Below are positions 11,083 to 22,691 of a DNA stretch of 64,000 nt, piece by piece. Below the pieces are notes generated by a model that saw only the letters and a program-made list of their open reading frames with translations, did not search any database and was not told the origin of the DNA. The stretch is from Eutreptiella sp. 'Long Island Sound 2002' (lineage: Eukaryota; Euglenozoa; Euglenophyceae; Eutreptiales; Eutreptiaceae). The first letter of the stretch is position 1. Every line of letters begins with the position of its first letter. The stretch lies in contig OZ038402.1 in NCBI GenBank assembly GCA_964036045.1, positions 318,001 to 382,000 of the forward strand, written 5' to 3'. Position numbers and translations under genes: made by a program.

Positions 11083-11153
11083 AGTGGCCGAGTGGTAACG
11101 CAGCCGACCGGCATCCGTGGGATCGGCGGTTCGAACCCCAGTCTGCCCACTTT
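11083..11153 (+). other. tRNA-Ser-like element (SINE head), plus copy
   Basis: The segment starts GTAGTGGCCGAGTGGTAACGC, which strongly resembles the 5' part of eukaryotic tRNA-Ser including box A, and has a perfect box B (GGTTCGAACCC) at about 11128-11138. A GCCGA...TCGGC stem sits between them. Acceptor and T stems do not close well, so this is a tRNA-derived element or pseudogene rather than a working tRNA. Confidence 0.5.
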
Positions 11154-11154
11154 G

Positions 11155-11176
11155 GCGCCGCCGCCAGCGGCGGCGC
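11155..11176. repeat. Perfect GC-rich palindrome between tRNA-like copies
   Basis: A 10-bp perfect inverted repeat (GCGCCGCCGC / GCGGCGGCGC) surrounds a 2-base loop. It sits exactly between the plus-strand and minus-strand tRNA-like elements and would form a very stable cruciform or RNA hairpin. Confidence 0.8.
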
Positions 11177-11183
11177 TAAAAGT

Positions 11184-11272
11184 CAGCAGATCAGGATTCG
11201 AAGCGACGCCTGCACATCTGGCATCGGCTGCGTTACCATTGGACCGCTGGCCGTGTTACCAGCACCGTGTGT
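11184..11272 (-). other. tRNA-like element, inverted copy
   Basis: On the minus strand this reads GGTCCAATGGTAACGCAGCC followed by a box B-like GCTTCGAATCC and ends CTGATCTGCTGAC. It shares GGTAACGCAGCCGA with the plus copy at 11083-11153, so the two form an inverted pair. Intrinsic Pol III promoter elements are plausible; a functional tRNA is not. Confidence 0.45.
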
Positions 11273-11295
11273 CCCCACTGCTTGTAGCCTATTAA

Positions 11296-12573
11296 GCAAA
11301 AAATTTTGACCCACCCCCCACCCCCCACCCACACACCCCCCCCTCAAAAAGGTGATATCCAGTTTTAGGGGGTAGAGGCCTCAAAATCAAAAAATCCATT
11401 GGGGGATGCTCTTATTGGGCAAAATAATGATTTTACAAGGGGTTGGACATCCAATATCATGCCTTGGGGTATGCTACGCGAATGACCCCAAAAAAGGGGG
11501 GGTATATGACGCCCGCGCTTGCGCTTGATCTAACAACCTCTCTTCGAGGTGATTTCATCGCAATTGGGGCTGGAGTCATTGCTCTGTGAGACAGTCCACA
11601 GAGCACGCATTTCATCCGTCACCTCAGGGGTGGGGCTGTCAACTGGGACTGCAAAAGCAGGGGGATAAAATCAGAAGTCGGGGATCCCCACCGCTTCAGA
11701 GCGGGGGGCAAACATGAAGACACAAAAAACACCAAAAAAGCGAAGGCAAAAATATTGCAGGCAACTGGGTTTGAACCCAGGTCCTCTGAAATCAGCGCCT
11801 AGTGCTACTACCGACTATGCTATGCCAGGCCTGACACATCAGAGAGTGGTTGCCTTAGTAAAAAAAAAACAAAAAAACTCTGAGCGTACTAATGGCAACC
11901 CCTGCTCTGTGTCGCCATACACTACCTTGAGCTGATTGCCACCCTTCCCCACAAGCTGCTGCGTCTTCCGCTGTCCTCTTTCCCCACACCCTGTCACCAT
12001 GCTACGGCCACCTCCATTGTCTGTCTGACCACCCCAATGCCACCTCAGCCTTTCCGCCCTCCGGCATGTCACTAGCCACAAGGAACATGAGTGTGCCAGA
12101 GTGTGTGTCGCCACCTTTCGCCATGAAAGCAAGAGGAACTTCGGCAACCACACCACGGCATTGACACGGAGTGACGTCTGTAAGGGGGCGGGTAGCCCCA
12201 CTGCCACATAAACAAATTGGAGGACCCTGGCATGATCATGGTCAGGAAACCAAACGCGCACCAGTACCCCCCCAAAAAAAATTCTTGCGGTGAAGTGCAA
12301 GGCCTGTGGGGCAGACGGGGACGTGTGCACGCCTCCAAAAAGTGCCTGTTATCCAAGAACTTGCGGAGGAACGAAATGATTTTGGACCCGGTGATAAATG
12401 TATTGCACGTCGTCACGTTCACGATCAGATCGAGGTATCGCTGGCGATACCGGGTCTCCTGGAGGAGTGAAACCGCCATAGTTAGGGGGCTGACATGATA
12501 ACCACGGGGCTTGAAACACCTTGTGCTTATCCTCACACCACTCCGACGTTGCACCGCAGGCTGTGCTGCTGGG
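11296..12573. other. Unassigned region with a tRNA-like insert
   Basis: No protein gene is recognised. C-rich and A-rich tracts (about 11310-11345, 11860-11878) and the tRNA-like element at 11758-11832 are present. The end of this region at 12574 is the abrupt start of the pentamer satellite. Confidence 0.4.
11758..11832 (-). other. tRNA-like element with consensus A and B boxes
   Basis: The minus strand carries TAGCATAGTCGG, an exact match to the box A consensus TRGCNNAGYNGG, and GGTTCAAACCC, a perfect box B, with a well-paired T arm (CTGGG/CCCAG). The D stem and acceptor stem are only partly paired and no clear anticodon loop forms, so I call it a tRNA-derived SINE head or pseudogene. Its 3' half resembles the element at 60119-60196 (TTGAACCCAGG-CCTCT on the plus strand). 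Confidence 0.5.
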
Positions 12574-15500
12574 TACAGCACAGCACAGCACAGCACAGCA
12601 CAGCACAGCACAGCACAGCACAGCACAGCACGGCACAGCAGCACGGCGCAACACTGCACAGCACCACAAAGCACTGCAAAGCGCAGCAGACCACAGCACA
12701 CCACACCACACCACACCAAACCACACCACAGCACTGCACAGAGCAGACCACATTACACCACAGCGTTGCACAGCAGACCACATTACACCACAGCGCTGCA
12801 CAGCACAGCACAGCACAGCACAGCACAGCACATGGCAAGACACCACAGCACACCACAGCAAACCACAGCACAGAACTGCACAACACATCACAGGGATAGA
12901 CAACTCAGCACACACACCACCGCACAGGATGCCATAGCACGGCACACCACCGCACATCACAGCACAGCACGGCACGGCACTACACAACACACCACAACAC
13001 AGGGCAGCGCACCACAACAGAGCATGGCATACCATGGGAAAGCACAACACGGCCCAACACAGGGGAGCACAGCTCAGCACAGCACAGAAAAGCACACCAT
13101 CTCAGCACAGCACAGCAGAGCACCCCACACACCAGTGCTGCACAGCACACCACACCACACCACAGCGCAGCTCAGCATGCCACAGCACACCACAGTACAC
13201 CACAGCACACCACAGCACAGCGCAGCGCAGTACAATGTGGATGTATACAACACACCATTGGGGTAGAAAGCCCCACACAGCACAACTCAGAACGGCAAGG
13301 CACTACACACGCCACAGCACAGGGCAGGACACCACAACACAGCACGGCATACGATGGGACAGCACAACATAGCCTAACACGGCAGGGCACTGCACAGCAC
13401 AGCATAGAGCAGCAAACCACAGCACGGCACAGGAGATCAGACCACATCACACCACAGCGTTGTACTGCACAGCACAGCACAGCACAGCACAGCACAGCAC
13501 AGATCAGCGTGACACAGCACAACTCAGCATACCACACCAAAGCACAATACACCACGGCATGGTACACAGCAGCACACAGCAGCACAGCACAGCACACCAC
13601 ACAACAGCACACCACGGCACGGCACAGCACACTGCAGCACAGCACAGGGCAGCACACCACACAACAGCACAGCAGAGCCCCAAACAGGGCAGCACAGCAC
13701 ATTGCACACCACAGCACAGCACAGCTCAACAGGGCACAGCAGAGCACAGGACATCAGCATCAAGCAGACCACACCGCACCACGGCACAGCACAGCACAGC
13801 ACAGCACAGCAAAGAACAGCACACCTCACCACAGCACACCACAGTACACCACAGCACACCACGGCACGGCACAGAACTGCACAACACACCACAGCACTAG
13901 ACAGCCGAACACAGCACAGCTCAGCACAGCAGAGAACAGCATGCCACAGCACACCACAGCACGGCAAAGCACAGTGCACCACGCAACACAAGATGGCACA
14001 CCATGGCACAGCATAGCACAACACTGCGCGGCATTGCACACCACATGACACAAGAGCAGAGCAGAGCAGACCACATCACACCACAGCGTTGTACTGCACA
14101 GCATGGCACAGCAGAGCACAGCACAGCACAGATCAGCATGACACAGCACAACTCAGCACACCACACCAAAGCACAATACACCACAGCACAGTACACAGCG
14201 TACACAGCAGCACAGCACAGCACAGCACAGCACACAGCAGCACACCACAGGGCAGCACACCACACAACAGCACACCACGGCACAGCACAGCACACCGCAG
14301 CACAGCACAGGGCAGCACACCACACAACAGCACAGCAGAGCCCCAAACAGGGCAGCACAGCACATTGCACACCACAGCACAGCACAGCTCAACAGGGCAC
14401 AGCAGAGCACAAGACAGCAGCATCAAGCAGACCACACCGCACCACGGCACAGCACAGCACAGCACAGCACAGCAAAGCACAGCACACCTCACCACAGTAC
14501 ACCACAGCACACCACGGCACAGCACAGAACTGCACAACACACCACAGCACTAGACAGCCGAACACAGCACAGCTCAGCACAGCACAGAACAGCATGCCAC
14601 AGCACACCACAGCACGGCAAAGCACAGTGCACCACACAACACAAGATGGCACACCATGGCACAGCATAGCACAACACTGCGCGGCATTGCACACCACATG
14701 ACACCAGAGCAGAGCAGAGCAGACCACATCACACCACAGCGTTGTACTGCACAGCACATCACAGCACAGCATAGCACAGCACAGCACAGATCAGCATGCC
14801 ACAGCACAACTCAGCACACCACACCAAAGCACAATACACAGCAGCATACCAGAGCACAGCACACCACAGCACAGCACGGCACAGCACAGCACAGGGCAGC
14901 ACACCACACAACAGCACAGCAGAGCCCGAAAAAGGGCAGCACAGCACGTTGCACACCACATGACACTAGAGCAGACCACACCACACCACACCACACCACG
15001 ACGCTAAACGGCGCAGATCACCACACCACACCAACCTACACCACACCACACCACACCACACCACACCACACCACACCACACCACACCACACCACACCACA
15101 CCACACCACACCACACCACACCACACCACACCACACCACACCACACCACACCACACCACACCACACCACACCACACCACACCACACCACACCACACCACA
15201 CCACACCACAGCGCAGCGCGCCACAGCACACCACAGTACACAAACACAGAGCACAGAGCACCGCAGCACATAACTGCACAACACACAACAGTGCTAGACA
15301 CAGTGCATAGCACTGCACAGCATGGCACTGCACTGCACTGCACAGCACGGCACACCACACCACACCACAGTGCAGCATGCCACAGCACACCACAGTGCAT
15401 GGCACCACAGCACAGAGCTGCACATCACACTACAGCGCTAGACAGCCCAACACAGCACAGGTCAGGACAGCACAGTGCAGCACACCAAAGCAGCACACCA

Positions 15501-18500
15501 CAGCAGTGCATGGCACTGCACAGCATACCACAGCACTGCAAGACACAGCACAGCACCACACCGCATGCAACAGCAAACTATAGCACAACACAGCAGAGCA
15601 CGGCACTGCACAAGACACCACAGCCCAGGGCAGCACACCACAACAGAGCACGGCAGACCATGGCACAACACAATACAGCATAACACAGGGCAGCACAGCT
15701 CGGCACAGCGCAGTGCAGCACACCAGCACACCACAGCAAGGCACAGCAGAGGAGAGCAGACAACACCACACCACAGCGCTGCACTGTACAGCACAGCACG
15801 TGACAAGACACCACACCACAGTGCTGCACAGCACAGCACAGGACGGCACACTACAGCACAAGCACAGCACACCACAGCACATGACAGCACAGCACAAAAA
15901 TGCACAACACACCACAGGGATAGACAGCCCTACGAAGCACAACTCAGCACACCACGGCACAGCATACCACAGCACAGCAAACCACAGCACACCACAGTGC
16001 AGCACGGCACGGCACTTCACAACACACCACAGCACAGGACACAGCACAGCATACCATGCATGGGACAGCACAAGACAGCCCAACACAGGGCAGCACGGCC
16101 TGGCAGAGCACAGAAAAGCACACCACAGCATGGCACAGCAGAGCAGACCACACCACAGCACAACAGAGCCAAGCAGACCACACCACACCACACCACACCA
16201 CAAGCCACAAAAGAACAGAACACAACAGAATGCAACACCGCAGTACGACACAGCACACTACAACACAGCAAGGCACACCATGGCACAGCTAAAGACAGCT
16301 CGACACAGAATACCGCAGCACACAACACCAGACCACAGCACAGCACAGCAGAACACAGCATAGCAGAGCAGAGCAGACCACACCATACCACAACGCTGCA
16401 CAGCATTGCACAGCATCACGACACAACGCAGCACAGCACAGCACAGCACAGCAGAAGACAGTCAAGCAGACCAAACCACACCTCGCTAGCACGGCACACC
16501 ACACCACACCACACCAAAGTACAGCAGAGCACACCACACCACAGGTTAGGCAAACCTCAGGACAATGCATGATGGCACAGCACAGCACAGCACACCAGGA
16601 CACAGCACAGCACAGCATAGCACACCTGAGCACAGTGCAGCACAGCACAGCAGGCCACACCATTGCACCGTGCAACACACCACAGCACAGCACAGCACAA
16701 CGAAGCACGGCTCAACAGTGCATGGCATAGCACTGCACAGCATTGCACAGTGCGGCAGACAACAGCACAGCACAAAACACACCAGAGCACACCACAGCAC
16801 ACCTCAGCATGCCAGCACACCACATTACAGCACAGCACACCACAGCACAGAACAACACAGAACTGTACAACACACCACAAGGCTAGACAGCCCAATGCAG
16901 CACAGCACAACAGCGCAGCACCACACATCACAGCAAGCCACAGCACAGCAACACACTGCACACCACGGCCTAGCACTGCACTGCAACACATTGTACTGCA
17001 CGGCACAGCACGGCACAGCAAACCGCAGCACAGCATGGCACGGCACAGCGCGATGCGGCACAGCATGGCACGGCACAGCAACCCCAACCACGAAGGGCCG
17101 GGGTAGTCCCACAACCACGAAGGGCAAGCGCAACACAGCACATCACAGCCACATACAGTACAGCAAAGCACACCACAGCACACCACAGCAGACCACAGCA
17201 CAGCCACACACCGTACAACAAAAACATAGCACCGCACACATGGCACAGGACAGAACAGCACAGCAGAGCAGAGCAGAGCAAAGCAAGGCAGAGGAGAGCA
17301 GACCAGACCACACCACACCACACCACACCACACCACACCACACCACACCACACCACACCACACCACACCACACCACACCACACCACACCACACCACACCA
17401 CACCACACCACACCTGACCTCAGCACAACACACCACAGCACAGCAGAGCAAACCACGGCACAGCACAGCACAGTACAGTACAGCAGAGCAGGGAACAGCA
17501 AATGAAAGCACAGTGCAACAGAGCACAGCACAGCACAGATCAGCACACAGCACAAAACTGCACAATACACCACAGCACAGTACACAGCGTACACAGCAGC
17601 ACACCACGGCACAGCACAGCACACAGCAGCACACCACAGGGCAGCACACCACACAACAACACACCACGGCACAGCACAGCACACCGCAGCACAGCACAGG
17701 GCAGCACACCACACAACAGCACAGCAGAGCCCCAAACAGGGCAGCACAGCACATTGCACACCACAGCACAGCACAGCTCAACAGGGCACAGCAGAGCACA
17801 GGACATCAGCATCAAGCAGACCACACCGCACCACGGCACAGCACAGCACAGCACAGCACAGCAAAGCACAGCACACCTCACCACAGTACACCACAGCACA
17901 CCACGGCACAGCACAGAACTGCACAACACACCACAGCACTAGACAGCCGAACACAGCACAGCTCAGCACAGCACAGAACAGCATGCCACAGCACACCACA
18001 GCACGGCAAAGCACAGTGCACCACACAACACAAGATGGCACACCATGGCACAGCATAGCACAACACTGCGCGGCATTGCACACCACATGACACCAGAGCA
18101 GAGCAGAGCAGACCACATCACACCACAGCGTTGTACTGCACAGCACATCACAGCACAGCATAGCACAGCACAGCACAGATCAGCATGCCACAGCACAACT
18201 CAGCACACCACACCAAAGCACAATACACAGCAGCACACCACAGCACACCACAGCACAGCACAGCACAGCACAGCACAGCACAGGGCAGCACACCACACAA
18301 CAGCACAGCAGAGCCCGAAAAAGGGCAGCACAGCACGTTGCACACCACATGACACTAGACAGAGCAGACCACACCACACCACACCACACCACGACGCTAA
18401 ACGGCGCAGATCACCACACCACACCAACCTACACCACACCACACCACACCACACCACACCACACCACACCACACCACACCACACCACGGCACACCACACC

Positions 18501-19323
18501 ACACCACACCACACCACACCACACCACACCACAGCGCAGCGCGCCACAGCACACCACAGTACACAAACACAGAGCACAGAGCACCGCAGCACATAACTGC
18601 ACAGCACACAACAGTGCTAGACACAGTGCATAGCACTGCACAGCATGGCACTGCACTGCACAGCACGGCACACCACACCACACCACAGTGCAGCATGCCA
18701 CAGAACACCACAGTGCATGGCACCACAGCAGAGAGCTGCACATCACACAACAGCGCTAGACAGCCCAACACAGCACAGGTCAGGACAGCACAGTGCAGCA
18801 CACCACAGCAGCACACCACAGCAGTGCATGGCACTGCACAGCATACCACAGCACTGCAAGACACAGCACAGCACCACACCGCATGCAACAGCAAACTATA
18901 GCACAACACAGCAGAGCACGGCACTGCACAAGACACCACAGCCCAGGGCAGCACACCACAACAGAGCACGGCAGACCATGGCACAACACAATACAGCATA
19001 ACACAGGGCAGCACAGCTCGGCACAGCGCAGTGCAGCACACCAGCACACCACAGCAAGGCACAGCAGAGGAGAGCAGACAACACCACACCACAGCGCTGC
19101 ACTGTACAGCACAGCACGTGACAAGACACCACACCACAGTGCTGCACAGCACAGCACAGGACGGCACACTACAGCACAAGCACAGCACACCACAACACAT
19201 GACAGCACAGCACAAAAATGCACAACACACCACAGGGATAGACAGCCCTACGAAGCACAACTCAGCACACCACGGCACAGCATACCACAGCACAGCAAAC
19301 CACAGCACACATCAGCACACCAC
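12574..19323. repeat. CACAG/CCACA pentamer satellite, 6.75 kb
   Basis: The plus strand is built almost wholly of degenerate pentamers (CACAG, CCACA and one-base variants), with pure CCACA blocks at about 15018-15212, 17307-17416 and 18427-18532. Three successive ~630-650-bp higher-order units begin with CCACAGCGTTGTACTGCACAGC at about 13452, 14083 and 14734, and the same word recurs at about 18123. A segment of about 1.75 kb (about 14185-15960) recurs at about 17577-19300. Pentamer phase (5 bases against 3-base codons) removes stop codons from all frames on both strands, so the long open frames here are artefacts. A short non-satellite island with two CAACCACGAAGGGC words lies at about 17085-17130. 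Confidence 0.9.
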
Positions 19324-20936
19324 GGTGAAATTTGTACAAAAAAAACGGTTTCTGGGCCATCTCTTCAGCTTGAGGTTTATGAACCTCTAGAGGACACCTA
19401 GGGGTCACACTCATGCTGTCAGGCTCCATGACAATGCACCCACGTTGCCCTGGGGGGGTGCCTTGGGTTGCCGACTATCACTGAAAACAGCCATCTTGAA
19501 AAAGCCCCAAAGTTACGTAGTGGAACGGTGAAAGTTGTACAAAAAAAAACGGTTTGTGGGCCATCTCTTCAGCTTGAGGTTTATGAACCTCTAGAGGACA
19601 CCTAGGAGGTCACACTCATGCTGTCAGGCTCCATGACAATGCATCCACGTTGCCCTGGGGGGGTGCCTTGGGTTGCCGACTACCACTTAAAACAACCATC
19701 CTGAAAAAGCCTAAAAGTTACGTAGTGGAACGGTGAAATTTGTAAAAAAAAAAACAGTTTGTGGGCCATCTCTTCAGCTTGAGGTTTATGAATCTCTAGA
19801 GGACACCTAGGAGGTCACACTCATGCTGTCAGGCTCCATGACAATGCATCCACGTTGCCCTAGGGGGGTGCCTTGGGTTGCCGACTATCACTGAAAACAG
19901 CCATCCTGAAAAAGCCTAAAAGTTACGTAGTGGAACGGTGAAATTTGTACAAAAAAAACGGTTTGTGGGCCATCTCTTCAGCTTGAGGTTTATGAACCTC
20001 TAGAGGACACCTAGGAGGTCACACTCATGCTGTCAGGCTCCATGACAATGCATCCACGTTGCCCTAGGGGGGTGCCTTGGGTTGCCGACTATCACTGAAA
20101 ACAGCCATCCTGAAAAAGCCTAAAAGTTACGTAGTGGAACGGTGAAATTTGTACAAAAAAAAACGGTTTGTGGGCCATCTCTTCAGCTTGAGGTTTATGA
20201 ACCTCTAGAGGACACCTAGGAGGTCACACTCATGCTGTCAGGCTCCATGACAATGCATCCACGTTGCCCTGGGGGGGTGCCTTGGGTTGCCGACTACCAC
20301 TGAAAACAACCATCCTGAAAAAGCCTAAAAGTTACGTAGTGGAACGGTGAAATTTGTAAAAAAAACGGTTTGTGGGCCATCTCTTCAGCTTGAGGTTGAT
20401 GAATCTCTAGAGGACACCTAGGAGGTCACACTCATGCTGTCAGGCTCCATGACAATGCATCCACGTTGCCCTAGGGGGGTGCCTTGGGTTGCCGACTATC
20501 ACTGAAAACAGCCATCCTGAAAAAGCCTAAAAGTTACGTAGTGGAACGGTGAAATTTGTACAAAAAAAAACGGTTTGTGGGCCATCTCTTCAGCTTGAGG
20601 TTTATGAACCTCTAGAGGACACCTAGGAGGTCACACTCATGCTGTCAGGCTCCATGACAATGCATCCACGTTGCCCTAGGGGGGTGCCTTGGGTTGCCGA
20701 CTATCACTGAAAACAGCCATCCTGAAAAAGCCTAAAAGTTACGTAGTGGAACGGTGAAATTTGTACAAAAAAAAACGGTTTGTGGGCCATCTCTTCAGCT
20801 TGAGGTTTATGAACCTCTAGAGGACACCTAGGGGTCACACTCATGCTGTCAGGCTCCATGACAATGCATCCACGTTGCCCTGGGGGGGTGCCTTGGGTTG
20901 CCGACTACCACTGAAAACAGCCATCCTGAAAAAGCC
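19324..20936. repeat. Tandem array of eight ~204-bp units
   Basis: Units start with GGTGAAATTTGTA at 19324, 19527, 19732, 19937, 20141, 20346, 20548 and 20753 (spacing 202-205 bp). Copies are about 97% alike by eye, and the last lacks its final ~20 bases. Each unit has an A-run of 7-10 bases that accounts for most length change, a hairpin GAGGTTTATGAACCTC, and the palindromes CCTCTAGAGG and CCTAGG. No open frame crosses the units. The size and uniformity are typical of a nucleosome-scale satellite. Confidence 0.9.
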
Positions 20937-22407
20937 AATGCATGCCCATACCATCATCCTGTGGACCTCACCACGTTTGGTCCAATGGCCAAGGCACACC
21001 ATCAGGCAATGACCATCTTTGCATCTTAGTGCCAGAGAGTTGCCCGTGAGGTTGGAGGATGTCCAGGTAGCAGGTCCAGTGTGCATAATCCACATTGCAC
21101 TGCGGGATGCTCTGGGGCTCTAGACTCCAGAAGCAGATTTTTCTTTCACTTTTGACAACCGCTACCATAGTTGTGCTATGAGGTCGGTTGGGGTGCATGC
21201 CGTTTTGAATGACAATGTGTGGTGGCTTTTGGTGCAATCGCCAGGGCAAAAACTCCACGCGTGTCCATCTCTACAGCTTAGTGCCACAGAATCACCCGTG
21301 AGCGTGGACTCTGTCTACGTAGCAGGCCCACGGTGGATAATCCGCTTTCCGCCCTGGGATGCTCGATGGCTCTAGAATCCCAGGCCACCCAAGGCTCCGA
21401 CCAATCGAGTACATACTCAGTTTGTACAGTCATCACGGAGGCAGTGTGGTGCGTTGTTTGATGAGCTTCATCGCTGTCTACTAACCAAGGGATTGCAAAC
21501 TGTGCCCAGCATGACCATTGGGCCAGCGTTTTGGATAAGGAGGGCAGTAGGTAGATATCGCATGCGAAGGTTCGCAGCTGGACGAGACATCAAATCGAAG
21601 ACATTAATATACTGCGAGTGCATGGAAGTGTTTGAAAGGGCCGAGCCTTGCCCCAAATGCCTCGAAAGAGGTGTTTTCAGCCCAGAATTACTTTGGCTGA
21701 AAATGTCCATACATGACCCCTTGTGGGGGGCCACCGGGGTAGGGGCGAGGCAAAAAAATACAGCCTTCACCTATGAACCCCTTGGACGTTCTATGCAATC
21801 TGGCGTCCCCTGATTCGGTGGTGTCTTGGAGCCATGGGGTCCCCAAGTGGCCTCAGGATGCCAAAATTGCCCAGGTCGGCGCTACTGTCAGGAGCCCAGG
21901 GCCCTTTGCCACGAGGGCCGTTCTTCACATTGATGATCCTTTTCAAGAGGGCACTTTGACCCTTCCATACTACAAGAGGGGAGCTTGAAACTCCCGGGCG
22001 CCTCATCTTAGGGGACATGAACGTGACAAATTCGGGGGTGGTAGTTGCCAAACGCCACACAAATATCTCCTTATCCAAGGGGGGGTCGGCACCCTCGTAT
22101 CTCCTTGCTTGCAAAGCCTCAAATATGCTGGGCTTTGCTCCCGCGAATGTTGAAAGCACCTCATGCTGCGTGTTCATTATCCAGTTGTATGGCCCCTTCA
22201 TACTCGTTCATATGGACTCACTATCGGTGCTAACGTCTCAGGCCCCGCTCTATCCACCAGGTGAAGGAAAAAAGGGCTTCTACCTCGCATTTGAAGTTCA
22301 CGTTTCCTCGGGCCCAAAGAAATTTGGGGCCGCCTTTGACAGTGCAAGCACCATGCCGTTTCGTGGCGTCAAAGCTGGTACTTTTTTGTTGTCTATAGAC
22401 CGCCCAT
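20937..22407. other. Non-coding region with diverged duplicated blocks
   Basis: No gene is supported. Segments 21017-21128 and 21266-21379 are diverged direct repeats, sharing CTTAGTGCCA, CCCGTGAG, GTAGCAGG, GGATAATCC-like and GGGATGCTC words. The part from about 21655 resembles the block at 47150-47400. Confidence 0.45.
21655..21990. repeat. Diverged dispersed repeat, copy 1
   Basis: In the same order as 47150-47400 it shows TTTCAGCCCA, GACCCCT, GGTAGGGGCGAGGCA, a CCTATGAACCCCTTGGA-like word and a TCAGGATGCCAAAATTG-like word. Similarity is perhaps two thirds by eye. The function of the family is unknown. Confidence 0.45.
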
Positions 22408-22410
22408 AAC

Positions 22411-22691
22411 CATAACCCTAACCCTAACCCTAACCCTAACCCTAACCCTAACCCTAACCCTAACCCTAACCCTAACCCTAACCCTAACCCTAACCCTAAC
22501 CCTAACCCTAACCCTAACCCTAACCCTAACCCTAACCCTAACCCTAACCCTAACCCTAACCCTAACCCTAACCGACGGACAATAGGATATTCCCCCTAAC
22601 CCTAACCCTAACCCTAACCCTAACCCTAACCCTAACCCTAACCCTAACCCTAACCCTAACCCTAACCCTAACCCTAACCCTAACCCTAACC
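22411..22691. repeat. Interstitial telomere repeat (CCCTAA)n
   Basis: About 26 perfect CCCTAA units (22415-22573) and about 16 more (22594-22691) are separated by a 20-base non-repeat insert containing AATAGGATATTCC. Both blocks have the same orientation, C-rich strand on plus, as at the left end of a chromosome facing right. The right edge joins directly to a truncated Ty3 integrase gene. Read through the minus-strand integrase frame, the array gives meaningless Gly-Leu and Arg-Val dipeptides. Confidence 0.92.

Noticed and set aside
11083-11153. Functional tRNA-Ser gene
   Set aside because: Boxes A and B are good, but the acceptor and T stems do not pair and no clear anticodon loop forms.
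12574-19323. Long His-Ser-Thr-Ala-Gln and Cys-Val-rich open frames (up to 497 codons)
   Set aside because: They are an arithmetic effect of the pentamer repeat, occur in every frame on both strands, and lack starts, domains or splice signals.
19324-20936. CRISPR array
   Set aside because: Units are ~204 bp and contiguous, with no short repeat/unique spacer alternation, and the sequence is eukaryotic.
22393-22691. C-terminal Gly-Leu / Arg-Val repeat domain of the A1 polyprotein
   Set aside because: It is translation of telomere repeats joined to a truncated integrase.
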